Shown: positions 1 through 8,100 of the stretch, piece after piece
Layout of the letters: each line of letters begins with the position of its first letter
Numbering within the stretch: position 1 is the first letter of the stretch
Assembly: GCA_002729015.1 (NCBI GenBank)
Contig: PBVO01000003.1
Location: forward strand, 1 to 15,923
Length of the DNA stretch: 15,923 nt
Direction: 5' to 3'
Origin: Candidatus Poribacteria bacterium
Lineage (GTDB): Bacteria > Poribacteria > WGA-4E > UBA9662
Made by a program: the position numbers and the translations under genes
The notes under the pieces: generated by a model
Told to the model about the DNA's origin: nothing
The model's database searches: none
What the model saw: the letters and a program-made list of their open reading frames with translations, nothing else

Positions 1-955
1 CTCTCATTTGGTTAGGAAAATCTATTATAATAAATCCCCAGGAATTATGATATGAACATCCATATAGGTATGCGTTACCATCAGATCGTGCAGCAGGTTT
101 ATAGTAATAACGACAACAATCTTTCCATTCAGTAGTATACTTTTTATGCTCAAAGTCAGTTGTATAATCTCCAACCTCTAATTGAACTCCAGTTAACTGA
201 AAATAATTAGCTGTATTATTACCAAGACCTAGCGTAACTCCTGCTGCTCTATCGGCATTAGCTTTGTTACTCCAACTACTTGATAGAGTTCCACTTGAAA
301 AATCAGTTCCTGCATCAAGCCATAAATTCACTGTTATAGCAGCATTAGTCCCAGTTTGTGGGGCTGTACCTGTTTGAACAGGGTATGTTAATGTAATTTT
401 CTGCCAAGTATCATTTGCATTTAATGTAACTAATTGACCTGATTCAAGTGATCCTGAACTCTCTTGTAACTCAGCTACAAAAGCTTTAGTTCCTGATGAC
501 CAACCACTAATATTAGCTTTACACCAAAAAGATAGTGTTAATTTTTCAGAATTTGCAGTACCCCACCTTACCTGATCAATATTACCTCCTTCTATGTGTT
601 GTTGGATAATTGCATAATCACCAGCAGCAGGTGAAGCATCTGCTGTAGTATTTTGTAGTTTAAGAGAATGATAAAAACCAGTTGTATTGTGATCAGCAGT
701 CGAAGTTGCTTGAGAAGTTGTCCATGTACCTAACCCATTAATATGAGTTTCAAAGCGATCTGGACCACCATACACTTGACCAGTTATACCAGTTACAGTA
801 CCTCTTTGAGCAACTTGCATTGCACCATTAATTATTAAATTTCTACCTGGAATATTGGTGATATTTGCAGTACAGGTATTACTTGCAGCAGCTAATGATA
901 TGGCATCACCTGTGCCGTTAGCTGACCTGATTCCGTCTACGTTTAGCTGACTCAT
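1..955 (-). CDS. Tail fibre/adhesin-like protein with RNLIINGAMQVAQRGT motif, C terminus beyond the window
   Basis: 318 codons are open from ATG 955 to the left edge. The N terminus MSQLNVDGIRSANGTGDAIS is a fibre stem. IPGRNLIINGAMQVAQRGT (35-53) followed by GGPDRFE (63-69) is a signature of a widespread phage tail-fibre/adhesin domain that usually reads RNLIINGAMQVAQRGT...DRW. Residues about 90-262 resemble a carbohydrate-binding jelly roll (LSFWCKA at 141-147, ITLTYPV at 187-193, LTGVQLEVGD at 254-263). The closing DFEHKKYTTEWKDCCRYYYK (267-286) is the standard end of that domain, where relatives have a P-FEHR-Y-xE-x-x-x-CQRYY pattern. A further segment begins at about 287 and is cut off. 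It probably binds a surface glycan and acts as a host-recognition subunit. Start supported by AGAGG 7 nt upstream and the ATGA overlap with the 219-aa gene. Confidence 0.75.
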   Translation of the reverse strand, partial: MSQLNVDGIRSANGTGDAISLAAASNTCTANITNIPGRNLIINGAMQVAQRGTVTGITGQVYGGPDRFETHINGLGTWTTSQATSTADHNTTGFYHSLKLQNTTADASPAAGDYAIIQQHIEGGNIDQVRWGTANSEKLTLSFWCKANISGWSSGTKAFVAELQESSGSLESGQLVTLNANDTWQKITLTYPVQTGTAPQTGTNAAITVNLWLDAGTDFSSGTLSSSWSNKANADRAAGVTLGLGNNTANYFQLTGVQLEVGDYTTDFEHKKYTTEWKDCCRYYYKPAARSDGNAYLYGCSYHNSWGFIIIDFPNQMR

Positions 956-1611
956 GTTGCTACCTCTTCTATTACAAAACTGGTTTTAGTTGCGGTTGCT
1001 CCCCATTTAGCTTCTGCATAATCTGAACTATGATGAACATAATTAACACAGTTAGCCCCATGTGTTCTTAGAGAGAATGTTTTCTCAGTTGTTCCCCAAG
1101 AAGCCATTTTATATTGCCAATGAAGAATTGCGTTTCCATGTGTTCCAGAACCAGAACCTTCTGTATAGCTACTAATTACTTGTAAACAATCAAGATTATC
1201 ACTTATAAATAAACCTCCAGAAATACTATTAGAAACATTTGATGCTTCTCCAGCATACATAAAAGCTGTTATGTATAAATCGCAATTAGCGGTGCTAGGG
1301 GTATAAGCTTGGCTAAAAGCTTCTGCACCTTCAGTTCTTTGAGGAGTTGTATCATCATCTGGAAAAAAAGCATTAGTATAAGAAGCTCTAGGGATTTCAA
1401 AATATGTTTTTCTGATAACAACACCTGAATCAGAAGCCCATTCAAGTTCTGCGTTTGTTGCAGAATGATTAGCACTCTTAACCTTGAGTACTTGACCAGC
1501 CGACCCAGTATCACCTGGTAATTTTAAAACTGTATTAGCACTGCTACTTGGTGGCCCAGCTATTGCTGCTGAACCTCCATTAGCTGCTGCTGCAATCTTT
1601 ACTTCTGCCAT
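952..1611 (-). CDS. Fibre-associated tip protein, second stem-plus-tip gene
   Basis: 219 aa. Residues 1-60 carry the phage-fibre stem pattern GGSAAIAGPPSSSANTVLKL, then PGDTGSAGQVLKVKS ... LEWA, closely like the stem in the main fibre (ILWTLPTADGSNGQALTT ... LSW). The remaining part is a beta-rich domain with AFSQAYTPSTANCDLYITAF and an end TSFVIEEVAT, parallel in layout to the 203-aa protein (TITPTSSTHKMLVMA ... TVLEIAP). I therefore regard the two as related tip subunits that differ in their loops. The start is at a TAATG junction with the 91-aa gene and has no Shine-Dalgarno sequence, so re-initiation is likely. It ends in TGA overlapping the next ATG. A role in adhesion or fibre capping is inferred; no catalytic motif is visible. 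Confidence 0.65.
   Translation of the reverse strand: MAEVKIAAAANGGSAAIAGPPSSSANTVLKLPGDTGSAGQVLKVKSANHSATNAELEWASDSGVVIRKTYFEIPRASYTNAFFPDDDTTPQRTEGAEAFSQAYTPSTANCDLYITAFMYAGEASNVSNSISGGLFISDNLDCLQVISSYTEGSGSGTHGNAILHWQYKMASWGTTEKTFSLRTHGANCVNYVHHSSDYAEAKWGATATKTSFVIEEVAT
963..967 (-). promoter_or_regulatory. Shine-Dalgarno site of the left-edge fibre gene
   Basis: Coding-strand AGAGG, 7 nt upstream of the ATG at 955. It settles the start of the gene that runs off the left edge and agrees with the ATGA overlap. Confidence 0.55.
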
Positions 1612-1886
1612 TAGGGTTTCGGATACTTGTCTTTGGTGGCCTTAATAGTGGCTTTCCAGCCATCAATACCATTATGGTATATGTCATCCAACTGGTCAGC
1701 AATAGAAGGGTATTCGGCTGCTCTTTGATCTTTATACTTAAGTTTATCGAGTTCTACTCTGGCGGCATCTATCTTAGATTGTTCTAAAGTTATCGTCTTC
1801 CCATCTTTATCAAAAGCCCCTGTCCCATCATCAACAGTTGTGACTTCAGGATAAGCTTTATATATTGCATGATGATCTAAACTCAT
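1611..1886 (-). CDS. Small fibre-locus protein with a YPSIxDQLDxxYH motif (possible tail-fibre assembly helper)
   Basis: 91 aa, soluble, charged and probably mostly helical. The core YPSIADQLDDIYHNGIDGW (59-77) followed by the C-terminal end KATKDKYPKP is a motif seen in many small phage proteins encoded beside tail fibres, often as YPSIGDQLD...YH. Members are usually hypothetical or linked to tail and fibre assembly; I do not know a proven function. Its position between two fibre-like genes supports a chaperone or accessory role, unlike its beta-rich neighbours. The start overlaps the upstream stop (ATGA) and has GGAG 8 nt upstream; its TAA shares one base with the next ATG (TAATG). Confidence 0.6.
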   Translation of the reverse strand: MSLDHHAIYKAYPEVTTVDDGTGAFDKDGKTITLEQSKIDAARVELDKLKYKDQRAAEYPSIADQLDDIYHNGIDGWKATIKATKDKYPKP

Positions 1887-2494
1887 GGTGCTATCTCCAG
1901 TACAGTCATTGTGCTACAACCTCTGATCTTACCTGTACCATCACTATCATTCTGACTTCTATTTATCCATATACTCCCACCATTAGCGATAGAAAACTGT
2001 ACTTTATAAATTTGCTGAGTTGTATTACCAGGAGTATCTACACATATAATAGGCATCTGCATAGTTGTATCTGACCTGGTATTATAAGTTTCCCCAGCAG
2101 AACTAGGGCCTCTGCTTCCAGGACTTGAAGGTGATAATAAAGTACCATTTGTTGTGCCAATTAGTTTTAAACCTGATCCTGTATCACCGCCTGAAACAGT
2201 AACATTAGCCATGACCAACATTTTATGGGTAGAAGATGTTGGTGTAATAGTAATAGTTAGACCAGGGATATCAGCATTTACAGTAGATGATGAAAATGTA
2301 TCTAATTTACTTACAAATTTTACTTGAGTAACTTGACCACCGAGAGCTGCCCAAGAATTATCACCTCTTAAATAAGTAGATGAACTTGCTGTACCTGTAG
2401 CATTTAAGTCATCAATACCAACAGCATCTGCATTTAAGCCACCAGAAGATATTCCTGAGATAGTATTATTTGATCCGTTGAATGTAAGTGCCAT
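1883..2494 (-). CDS. Fibre-associated tip protein (short stem plus beta-rich C-terminal domain)
   Basis: 203 aa. The N terminus MALTFNGSNNTISGISSGGL, followed by LNADAVGIDDLNATGTASSSTYLRGDNSW, is a phage-fibre stem pattern (the ...YLRGDNSW segment is common at the end of such stems). From about residue 56 it is beta-rich and Ser/Thr/Gly-rich, with TITPTSSTHKMLVMANVTVS, then a loop-rich centre, and ends STMTVLEIAP. This layout recurs in the 219-aa gene downstream. There is no enzyme motif, membrane helix or signal peptide. It starts 9 nt after the tail-fibre TAG without a recognisable Shine-Dalgarno sequence and its TGA overlaps the next ATG. Position and composition suggest a separate fibre or tip subunit, or a receptor-binding protein attached to gp17. 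No experimentally characterised relative comes to mind, so the exact role is open. Confidence 0.65.
   Translation of the reverse strand: MALTFNGSNNTISGISSGGLNADAVGIDDLNATGTASSSTYLRGDNSWAALGGQVTQVKFVSKLDTFSSSTVNADIPGLTITITPTSSTHKMLVMANVTVSGGDTGSGLKLIGTTNGTLLSPSSPGSRGPSSAGETYNTRSDTTMQMPIICVDTPGNTTQQIYKVQFSIANGGSIWINRSQNDSDGTGKIRGCSTMTVLEIAP
1895..1898 (-). promoter_or_regulatory. Shine-Dalgarno site of the 91-aa gene
   Basis: Coding-strand GGAG, 8 nt upstream of the ATG at 1886, inside the end of the 203-aa gene. Together with the ATGA overlap it fixes this start and predicts coupled, efficient translation. Confidence 0.55.
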
Positions 2495-2503
2495 AATCAG
2501 ATA

Positions 2504-5116
2504 CTAGCTGATAACCCAGCGTCCGTTAACAGTAACGGTAGCATTATTTGTAATTGGGCCAACCGAATGTGCTCCTTCCGTAGCAGCTATCGTTACGTCA
2601 TTACTGATCGTCAAGGTATTCTTATACATTGTTCCATCGCCTGAAGTGCTTGATACATCAGACCATGAGAGCGTTGACGAGCCATTTGTGGTTAAGGCTT
2701 GTCCATTCGAGCCATCTGCTGTAGGAAGTGTCCATAATATTGTCCCAGAAGTTAGAGCTGAACCTGCACTCTTAAATCCTACATAAACAGACTCCGTATT
2801 TCCACAGAACCTTAAACTACAAGCACCACTACTAGTGCCACTTAATAAAATACCGTTGTGATCTAAATAACCAGCATTTGTTCCTGATGATGTACTCCCT
2901 GGCCCCATCCAAGTAAAACCATTACCGCTTTGAGTTGTTGAACCATATGATGCAGCCTTAAAATATCCAGTATTTGAATTGTAAATTAAACCTGTATTAG
3001 TTTTAGGAGCCTGATCCCCAGTAGCCGCTGTAGTAAATACAGGGAAACATTCAGCATCTGTAGCTTCATTAGCTACTGGAATGGTTGAAGTATTTACATC
3101 AGCCCAAGTCAAACCTCCACTTGTTCCACTCTGTTTCTGTAAGAACTGTCCATTAGTACCAGCATTACTTATATGAAGCTTTGCCTCACTAATACCTTCA
3201 TCAGATACAGTCGCAACATTAACTGCTGAACCAAGAGTAATGATAAAGAAATCAGCTCCATTAGCAGGTGGATCAGAGAAAAGAATCGAACTTCCGTTTA
3301 TTGCAAATCCTTCTGATGGTTGACCTGTACCTGTATTTGGTTTTTGGAGTACTCCGTTAACCGAACAAATTAATTGTTGAGCAAGAGTTGGTGGATTACT
3401 TAATACAAATCTGTAAGCAGTACCATTAAATGAAGCACTATTACCACCAGTACCGTTATAAGAACTAAGAGTATTGATGTTAAAACTACCAACTGATTGA
3501 ACTTCTTTATATGCACTAGTCGTTGAGTCATATACCATCATCTTGTCTGTATCTTTCGCATATACCAAATCTCCTTCATCGTTATCACCTAAGCCTGTGA
3601 TCGTATCTACAACTCTGTATCTTGCATTGAAGTCATTGATGTCATCACTCAAGGATTTAACATCACTCTCTTTTGCTAGCTGCTTGTGATAAACGTATCT
3701 ATGAACTTGAGGAGTACTACTTGTATCGCTATTTGTAATATCAGATGTGACCTGTAAACCTGTGTCATCTACTAATGTTGCTGCTGCATATTCAGAAGGA
3801 AAGCCTGTAATCCTTACATTCTTATTTGTACCAGCACCATTTGTAATGGTTATCTCATTAGAACTAGTCGTAAATCCTGATCCAACATCTTTAATACTGA
3901 CAACTACACCTTGAGCTGGCTGTGTGGCAGGGAAATTAGTAGGCCCATTAATTGCAACGAAACCACCAAGTGCGTTAACAACACTGGTTACATGATCTGC
4001 TACTGCCTTTGATGTTGGTAATTCTGTATCGCTATTACTTGTAAGAGAGGTGGCTTTGGTCATGCCACTTACTACATTTAAGTTTGCAGTAGTAGAAGTA
4101 ACCCCATCTAACTTATTTAGTTCTGCTGTTGTTGAAGTGATTCCAGTTAAGGTATTCAGCTCATTAGTAGAGAGAGTTGCACCATCAAGAACAGCGACCT
4201 CACCTGATGTAAGTAATGCAAGGTTGACTGCTGCTCCTGACTGGCAACTAGAAAGAGAAGTTAGATCTGCATCTAATGGTTGCTTCCCATCTAACTGTGT
4301 CTGAATAGCAGAAGTAACTCCATCTACATAGTTCAGCTCAGTAGTAGAAAGAGTTGCACCATCAACAAGTTGTACTTCAGCTTGAGTTAGATCAGCCAAT
4401 GCAGCGGCTGTATCAGAACTCATAGTTGCTAGCTCTGTTAACTCAGCATCTAAAGGCTGCTTTGCATCTAGCTGTGTTTGAACATTAGAAGTAACACCAT
4501 CGACATAATTAATTTCTGCTGTCGTTGCAGTTACACCATCTAACTTATTTAATTCATCAGTAGTAACTGTTGCTCCATCTAGTATTTGAACTTCTGCCTG
4601 TGTTAGATCAGCTAATGAACTAGCAGTTGCGCTAGCCATTGTTGCGAGTTCTGTTAACTCTGCATCTACTGGTTGAGTTGTTGTATCTACATAGTTCTTT
4701 GTCGCTGCATCCTGTGCTGCTGTTGGATCAAGAACATTTGTTAAACGCTGGTTATTAAGAGTTGGCTGACCAGTAGCACCATCAATAGATATACCTTGTT
4801 TTAAGGCATCATCAACTTCTTGAGCGTTATATTGATGTTGAAGATTACTAGTATCTAAGTCTGTTGCTGTGAGTGTTGAACCATCTGCATAATCAACTAA
4901 GACATTATCTAATGGTGTAATTCTTCTTACTTCAACTCTTACTCCGTTACCAGGAGCGCTAGCTAATCGTGCCGTTGTTTTATTTGGTTCGAAAGTAAAA
5001 GAAGTATCTACATAGTTCACATAGACTTTGACATGCGCTTCCTTTATGTAATTAAAAGGAATAGCAAAATCAGTTTGGCCTGTTATAGCCGTATAGATCT
5101 GATAGGAATAGGCCAT
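2504..5116 (-). CDS. T7 gp17-type tail fibre protein
   Basis: 870 aa against 553 in T7 gp17. Residues 1-145 match the T7 tail-fibre N-terminal domain that binds the tail: FAIPFNYI, VRVEVRRITPLDNVLVDYADG, TATDLDTSNLQHQYNAQE and the NNQRLTNVLDPTAAQDAATK segment all have clear T7 gp17 counterparts. Residues 139-354 form a shaft of 33-residue linkers and 13-residue repeats. Further modules are a GDLVYAKDTDK piece (about 490-545), a VNGVLQKP beta domain (about 558-632), a stem motif NGQFLQKQSGTSGGLTWADV (655-674) and a second one ending TNGSSTLSWSDV (810-821). A C-terminal strand-rich tail ends TVNGRWVIS. The protein should form trimeric fibres for receptor binding. The start lies 3 nt after the giant gene's stop with no Shine-Dalgarno sequence, so translational re-initiation is likely. 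Family assignment is firm; receptor unknown. Confidence 0.9.
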   Translation of the reverse strand: MAYSYQIYTAITGQTDFAIPFNYIKEAHVKVYVNYVDTSFTFEPNKTTARLASAPGNGVRVEVRRITPLDNVLVDYADGSTLTATDLDTSNLQHQYNAQEVDDALKQGISIDGATGQPTLNNQRLTNVLDPTAAQDAATKNYVDTTTQPVDAELTELATMASATASSLADLTQAEVQILDGATVTTDELNKLDGVTATTAEINYVDGVTSNVQTQLDAKQPLDAELTELATMSSDTAAALADLTQAEVQLVDGATLSTTELNYVDGVTSAIQTQLDGKQPLDADLTSLSSCQSGAAVNLALLTSGEVAVLDGATLSTNELNTLTGITSTTAELNKLDGVTSTTANLNVVSGMTKATSLTSNSDTELPTSKAVADHVTSVVNALGGFVAINGPTNFPATQPAQGVVVSIKDVGSGFTTSSNEITITNGAGTNKNVRITGFPSEYAAATLVDDTGLQVTSDITNSDTSSTPQVHRYVYHKQLAKESDVKSLSDDINDFNARYRVVDTITGLGDNDEGDLVYAKDTDKMMVYDSTTSAYKEVQSVGSFNINTLSSYNGTGGNSASFNGTAYRFVLSNPPTLAQQLICSVNGVLQKPNTGTGQPSEGFAINGSSILFSDPPANGADFFIITLGSAVNVATVSDEGISEAKLHISNAGTNGQFLQKQSGTSGGLTWADVNTSTIPVANEATDAECFPVFTTAATGDQAPKTNTGLIYNSNTGYFKAASYGSTTQSGNGFTWMGPGSTSSGTNAGYLDHNGILLSGTSSGACSLRFCGNTESVYVGFKSAGSALTSGTILWTLPTADGSNGQALTTNGSSTLSWSDVSSTSGDGTMYKNTLTISNDVTIAATEGAHSVGPITNNATVTVNGRWVIS
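4055..4702 (-). repeat. Shaft repeats inside the tail fibre: three 33-residue linkers alternating with nine 13-residue units
   Basis: These codons cover fibre residues 139-354. Linkers of exactly 33 residues occupy 139-171, 211-243 and 270-302, each containing (V/L)DA(E/D)LT(E/S)L. Between and after them run 13-residue units with consensus T-T-x-E-(L/V/I)-N-x-(L/V)-D-G-(V/A)-T-x: three at 172-210, two at 244-269 and four at 303-354. Examples are TTAEINYVDGVTS and STTELNYVDGVTS. Codons differ between copies at many third positions while the residues stay, so the array is kept at protein level and is not a fresh DNA duplication. Confidence 0.85.
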
Positions 5117-5119
5117 TAG

Positions 5120-8100
5120 TTAAGCAACAAAGTTGACAAATTCAGAAGCTGTTGGATTGTACCTATCGTAACTGACTCTCTGATCATTGGCCTTTTTCTG
5201 ATCCTGTTTCAGCTTTTTCTTAATTGCATCTCCAATAGTTCCTGGGCCTTGATCTGATTGATACATGAATTTATCTTTGGCAAACGCTTTGTAAATATCA
5301 ATAATCTCCCACCACATTTCGCTCTTTTCAGATCTGTTGTTACCTTTAGGGTCGGCTGATGCAGCTTTATATTTTTTTGAATTAATCATTTTTGTTAATG
5401 CTTCTTCAAGTGTTAAACCAGTCTCACTTTCTATTGCATTAAGCAATCCACGACCAAAAGCATCTGTTCCTTTCTTTTGACTTCTACCTGGAAGTGGTGG
5501 ATAAACTAATCTGATGCTTGTTCCTATTGTCGTAACCTGATTGATTTCAGTTCTATTTAAAACTCTATCTGGTAAGTTAAACATCCTTCTCTTCCAAACA
5601 ACAAAGTTAGCGTTAGCACCTGGACCTTGCAGCCTTATTCTTTCTTCATCGACACTAACAACATAGTCTTCAGAATCTTTTTTTAATGGACCTTCATACT
5701 CTGTTCTTCCTGAAGGAAGTCTTCCTTTAAATGCTGCTAATGGACTTTGAGAATTAGCTATTTTCAATAAAGGATTATCTGCTGGAATTCCATCATCAAA
5801 AGGTACTCTTCTTACTTGGACTGGTTGACCTGTGAATGTATGAAGTACTGGTGGATTCTGTTGTGATAGATAAGGGATGCCATTCTTCCATGTATTAATT
5901 GTATTTTCAAAAACTCTTAAAATACTATCAATAGGTAAGTTATCATCGAATGGTGTATCTATACGACTAACGTCAATATCTCTTTGAATTGGATCTATTG
6001 CGTTTCTCATATCTTTTACAAAACCAGGTCCACCTAAGAATCCAGATCCAGTTAAAACTCCAATCACATATCTTTCAAAAGCACCTTGATTCCCTTTGAT
6101 CTCTTGATCTAGTCCTCCAGAACCAAGTTCACTTAATAGTGTCATTAATTTTTTAAATCCACCAAAGCCACCTCTATCTGTTTGCCCGAATATTGTTTGC
6201 CTTAGCGTGGGAGCAATAGCACCCCAAGCAGTAAATGCAAAAAATGCTTCTTGATCTTTCTGTCTTAGTTGTTGATAGTTAGTTGTATAAGTTCCAATTG
6301 CAGCCCAGATATTTGCAGGGCCATCAAGCATATCTAAGGGGATTCCTCCTGTGTACTTACCAGTAAACGGATTAAGAATCTGAATTGTTAAAGGTTCTCT
6401 TCCTGTCTCTAACCACTCTTGTCTTTGTGCTTGATCAAAAGGTCTAAAGCCATTAAATTTAATTAAACCTGTTCCTGCCATAGTAATACCCATACCTAAA
6501 ATTACTTGAGCAGTCGAAACTTCTCCTAAAGCTCTGGATCTTGTAATCCAATCTTCGCTATGAATATCACGCCAATAGCTATCAACATATTTATTTAAAC
6601 CAGGGATAGCTCTTTGAGCAGATTTACCAATATTGGCAGGAGTTCTATTAACAGCTTGAGCTGGATAAGCAAACGCAGGTAGTGTATTCATTATCTGTTG
6701 CCATAAATACCCAGGTGAATTAGTTACACTCATCAAGCCTCTTTGTATCTCTTGGGACTTCATACCGAAAGGCATACCAATTTCTCCAAGTTGTCCATAG
6801 TCTTGACCAGGAACTTGATTAGTCCATTCAGTTGCATATTCAAGTATTTCTCTTGCATCTGTTAATCCTTCTTCTCTTGCTTTCTCTACTCCATATTCAT
6901 AAGTTCTATTTTCTATAGGACTTTTACCACCTTTTGCTATTCGAATATCATCTGTAAAGTTCACCCAGTCCATTGCTTTCTTTGCATGGCTACCAGTTAA
7001 TCTTCCGTTCTTTATAACTCTTCCATCAGCGAGATCAATGTTCTGCATTGCCTTTTCAACTCTTTTCATTGCAGTCTCGTGAGCTTCATTATGAGCTCTT
7101 GGTCCTTCAATTCCTTTGTTATGTAACTTCTCTATTTCTAAATCATAGAATCTAAAGTATTCAGTAGTTGGTCCAACCATTCCAGCATGGAAGCTATCAA
7201 AACCAGCCATTATTCTGCTTGATCCAGTCTTCAAAAATTCTCCTATATAATGATTAGCTATTGACAATGGATTGTTATGTCCATCTAGCCACCATTCCTT
7301 ACCTGTTAATTCTTTAGTAAGAGCTTGTCCTTCAAAATCAAATTCTAATTGTTTATTTCCACCTATATACCTATTAGTTGAACCCTCAAAGGTTCCTCTT
7401 CCTAAGTTAACAAGTGCTTCATTATGTCTCATTGCAGCCCACATCATTTCAAAGGCATAAGGCAATTGTCTAAACATCTTCGGATACATTTGCCATGCCA
7501 TCTCTACTCTTCGTTTTGATTGCTCAATACGAGCAGGACTCATTCCTTTTCTTGAGCTTAATTCACCCAATGCAATGTTAATTGGCATTGTTAATGTTCT
7601 ATATTGACTACCACCAAATACCTTCATAAAGGTAGATGCACGAAGGAATATTAGATTTCTAAATAGATTCCATACAGTATCTCTATTTAATTTACCATCA
7701 GGAACTTTATCTACTAATTTCAATAAGTTAACTCCTGCTTTCTTGCCATCATTAAGTGCATAAGAAACAGCAGATAATCCATCTAATACTTGTTTTGCTT
7801 CACTAGTCATCTGCCCTCTTTCTAAAGATTCTGCGACACGAGGATCTAATTTCTTAGTAAGAATATTCTCGACACCATCTAAAGCTGTTTGAATAAGACT
7901 CTTAACTGGTTGATTGTCTGAACGTTCTGGAGGTATTGCAGCATCTGAATCAATAATTCTATTCGCTGCATTTTCAGAATAAAGAACTACTTTGTCTCCA
8001 GTTTTTCCATCAGGATATCGAATCCCTATATAGCCTTTCTCTCTAATAAATGCTTCTATTAATTTTTTATCGTTAGCTGTAATTTTACCTTTGAATTTAG

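Noticed and set aside
1269..1514. 81-codon minus-strand open frame overlapping the 219-aa fibre gene
   Set aside because: It sits wholly inside the fibre gene in another frame, is Leu/Ile-biased as a frame shadow would be, and has no ribosome site.
1..2494. Diversity-generating retroelement acting on the fibre cassette
   Set aside because: No reverse transcriptase gene or template repeat is present in the window, and I could not see paired template and variable repeats differing at adenines.
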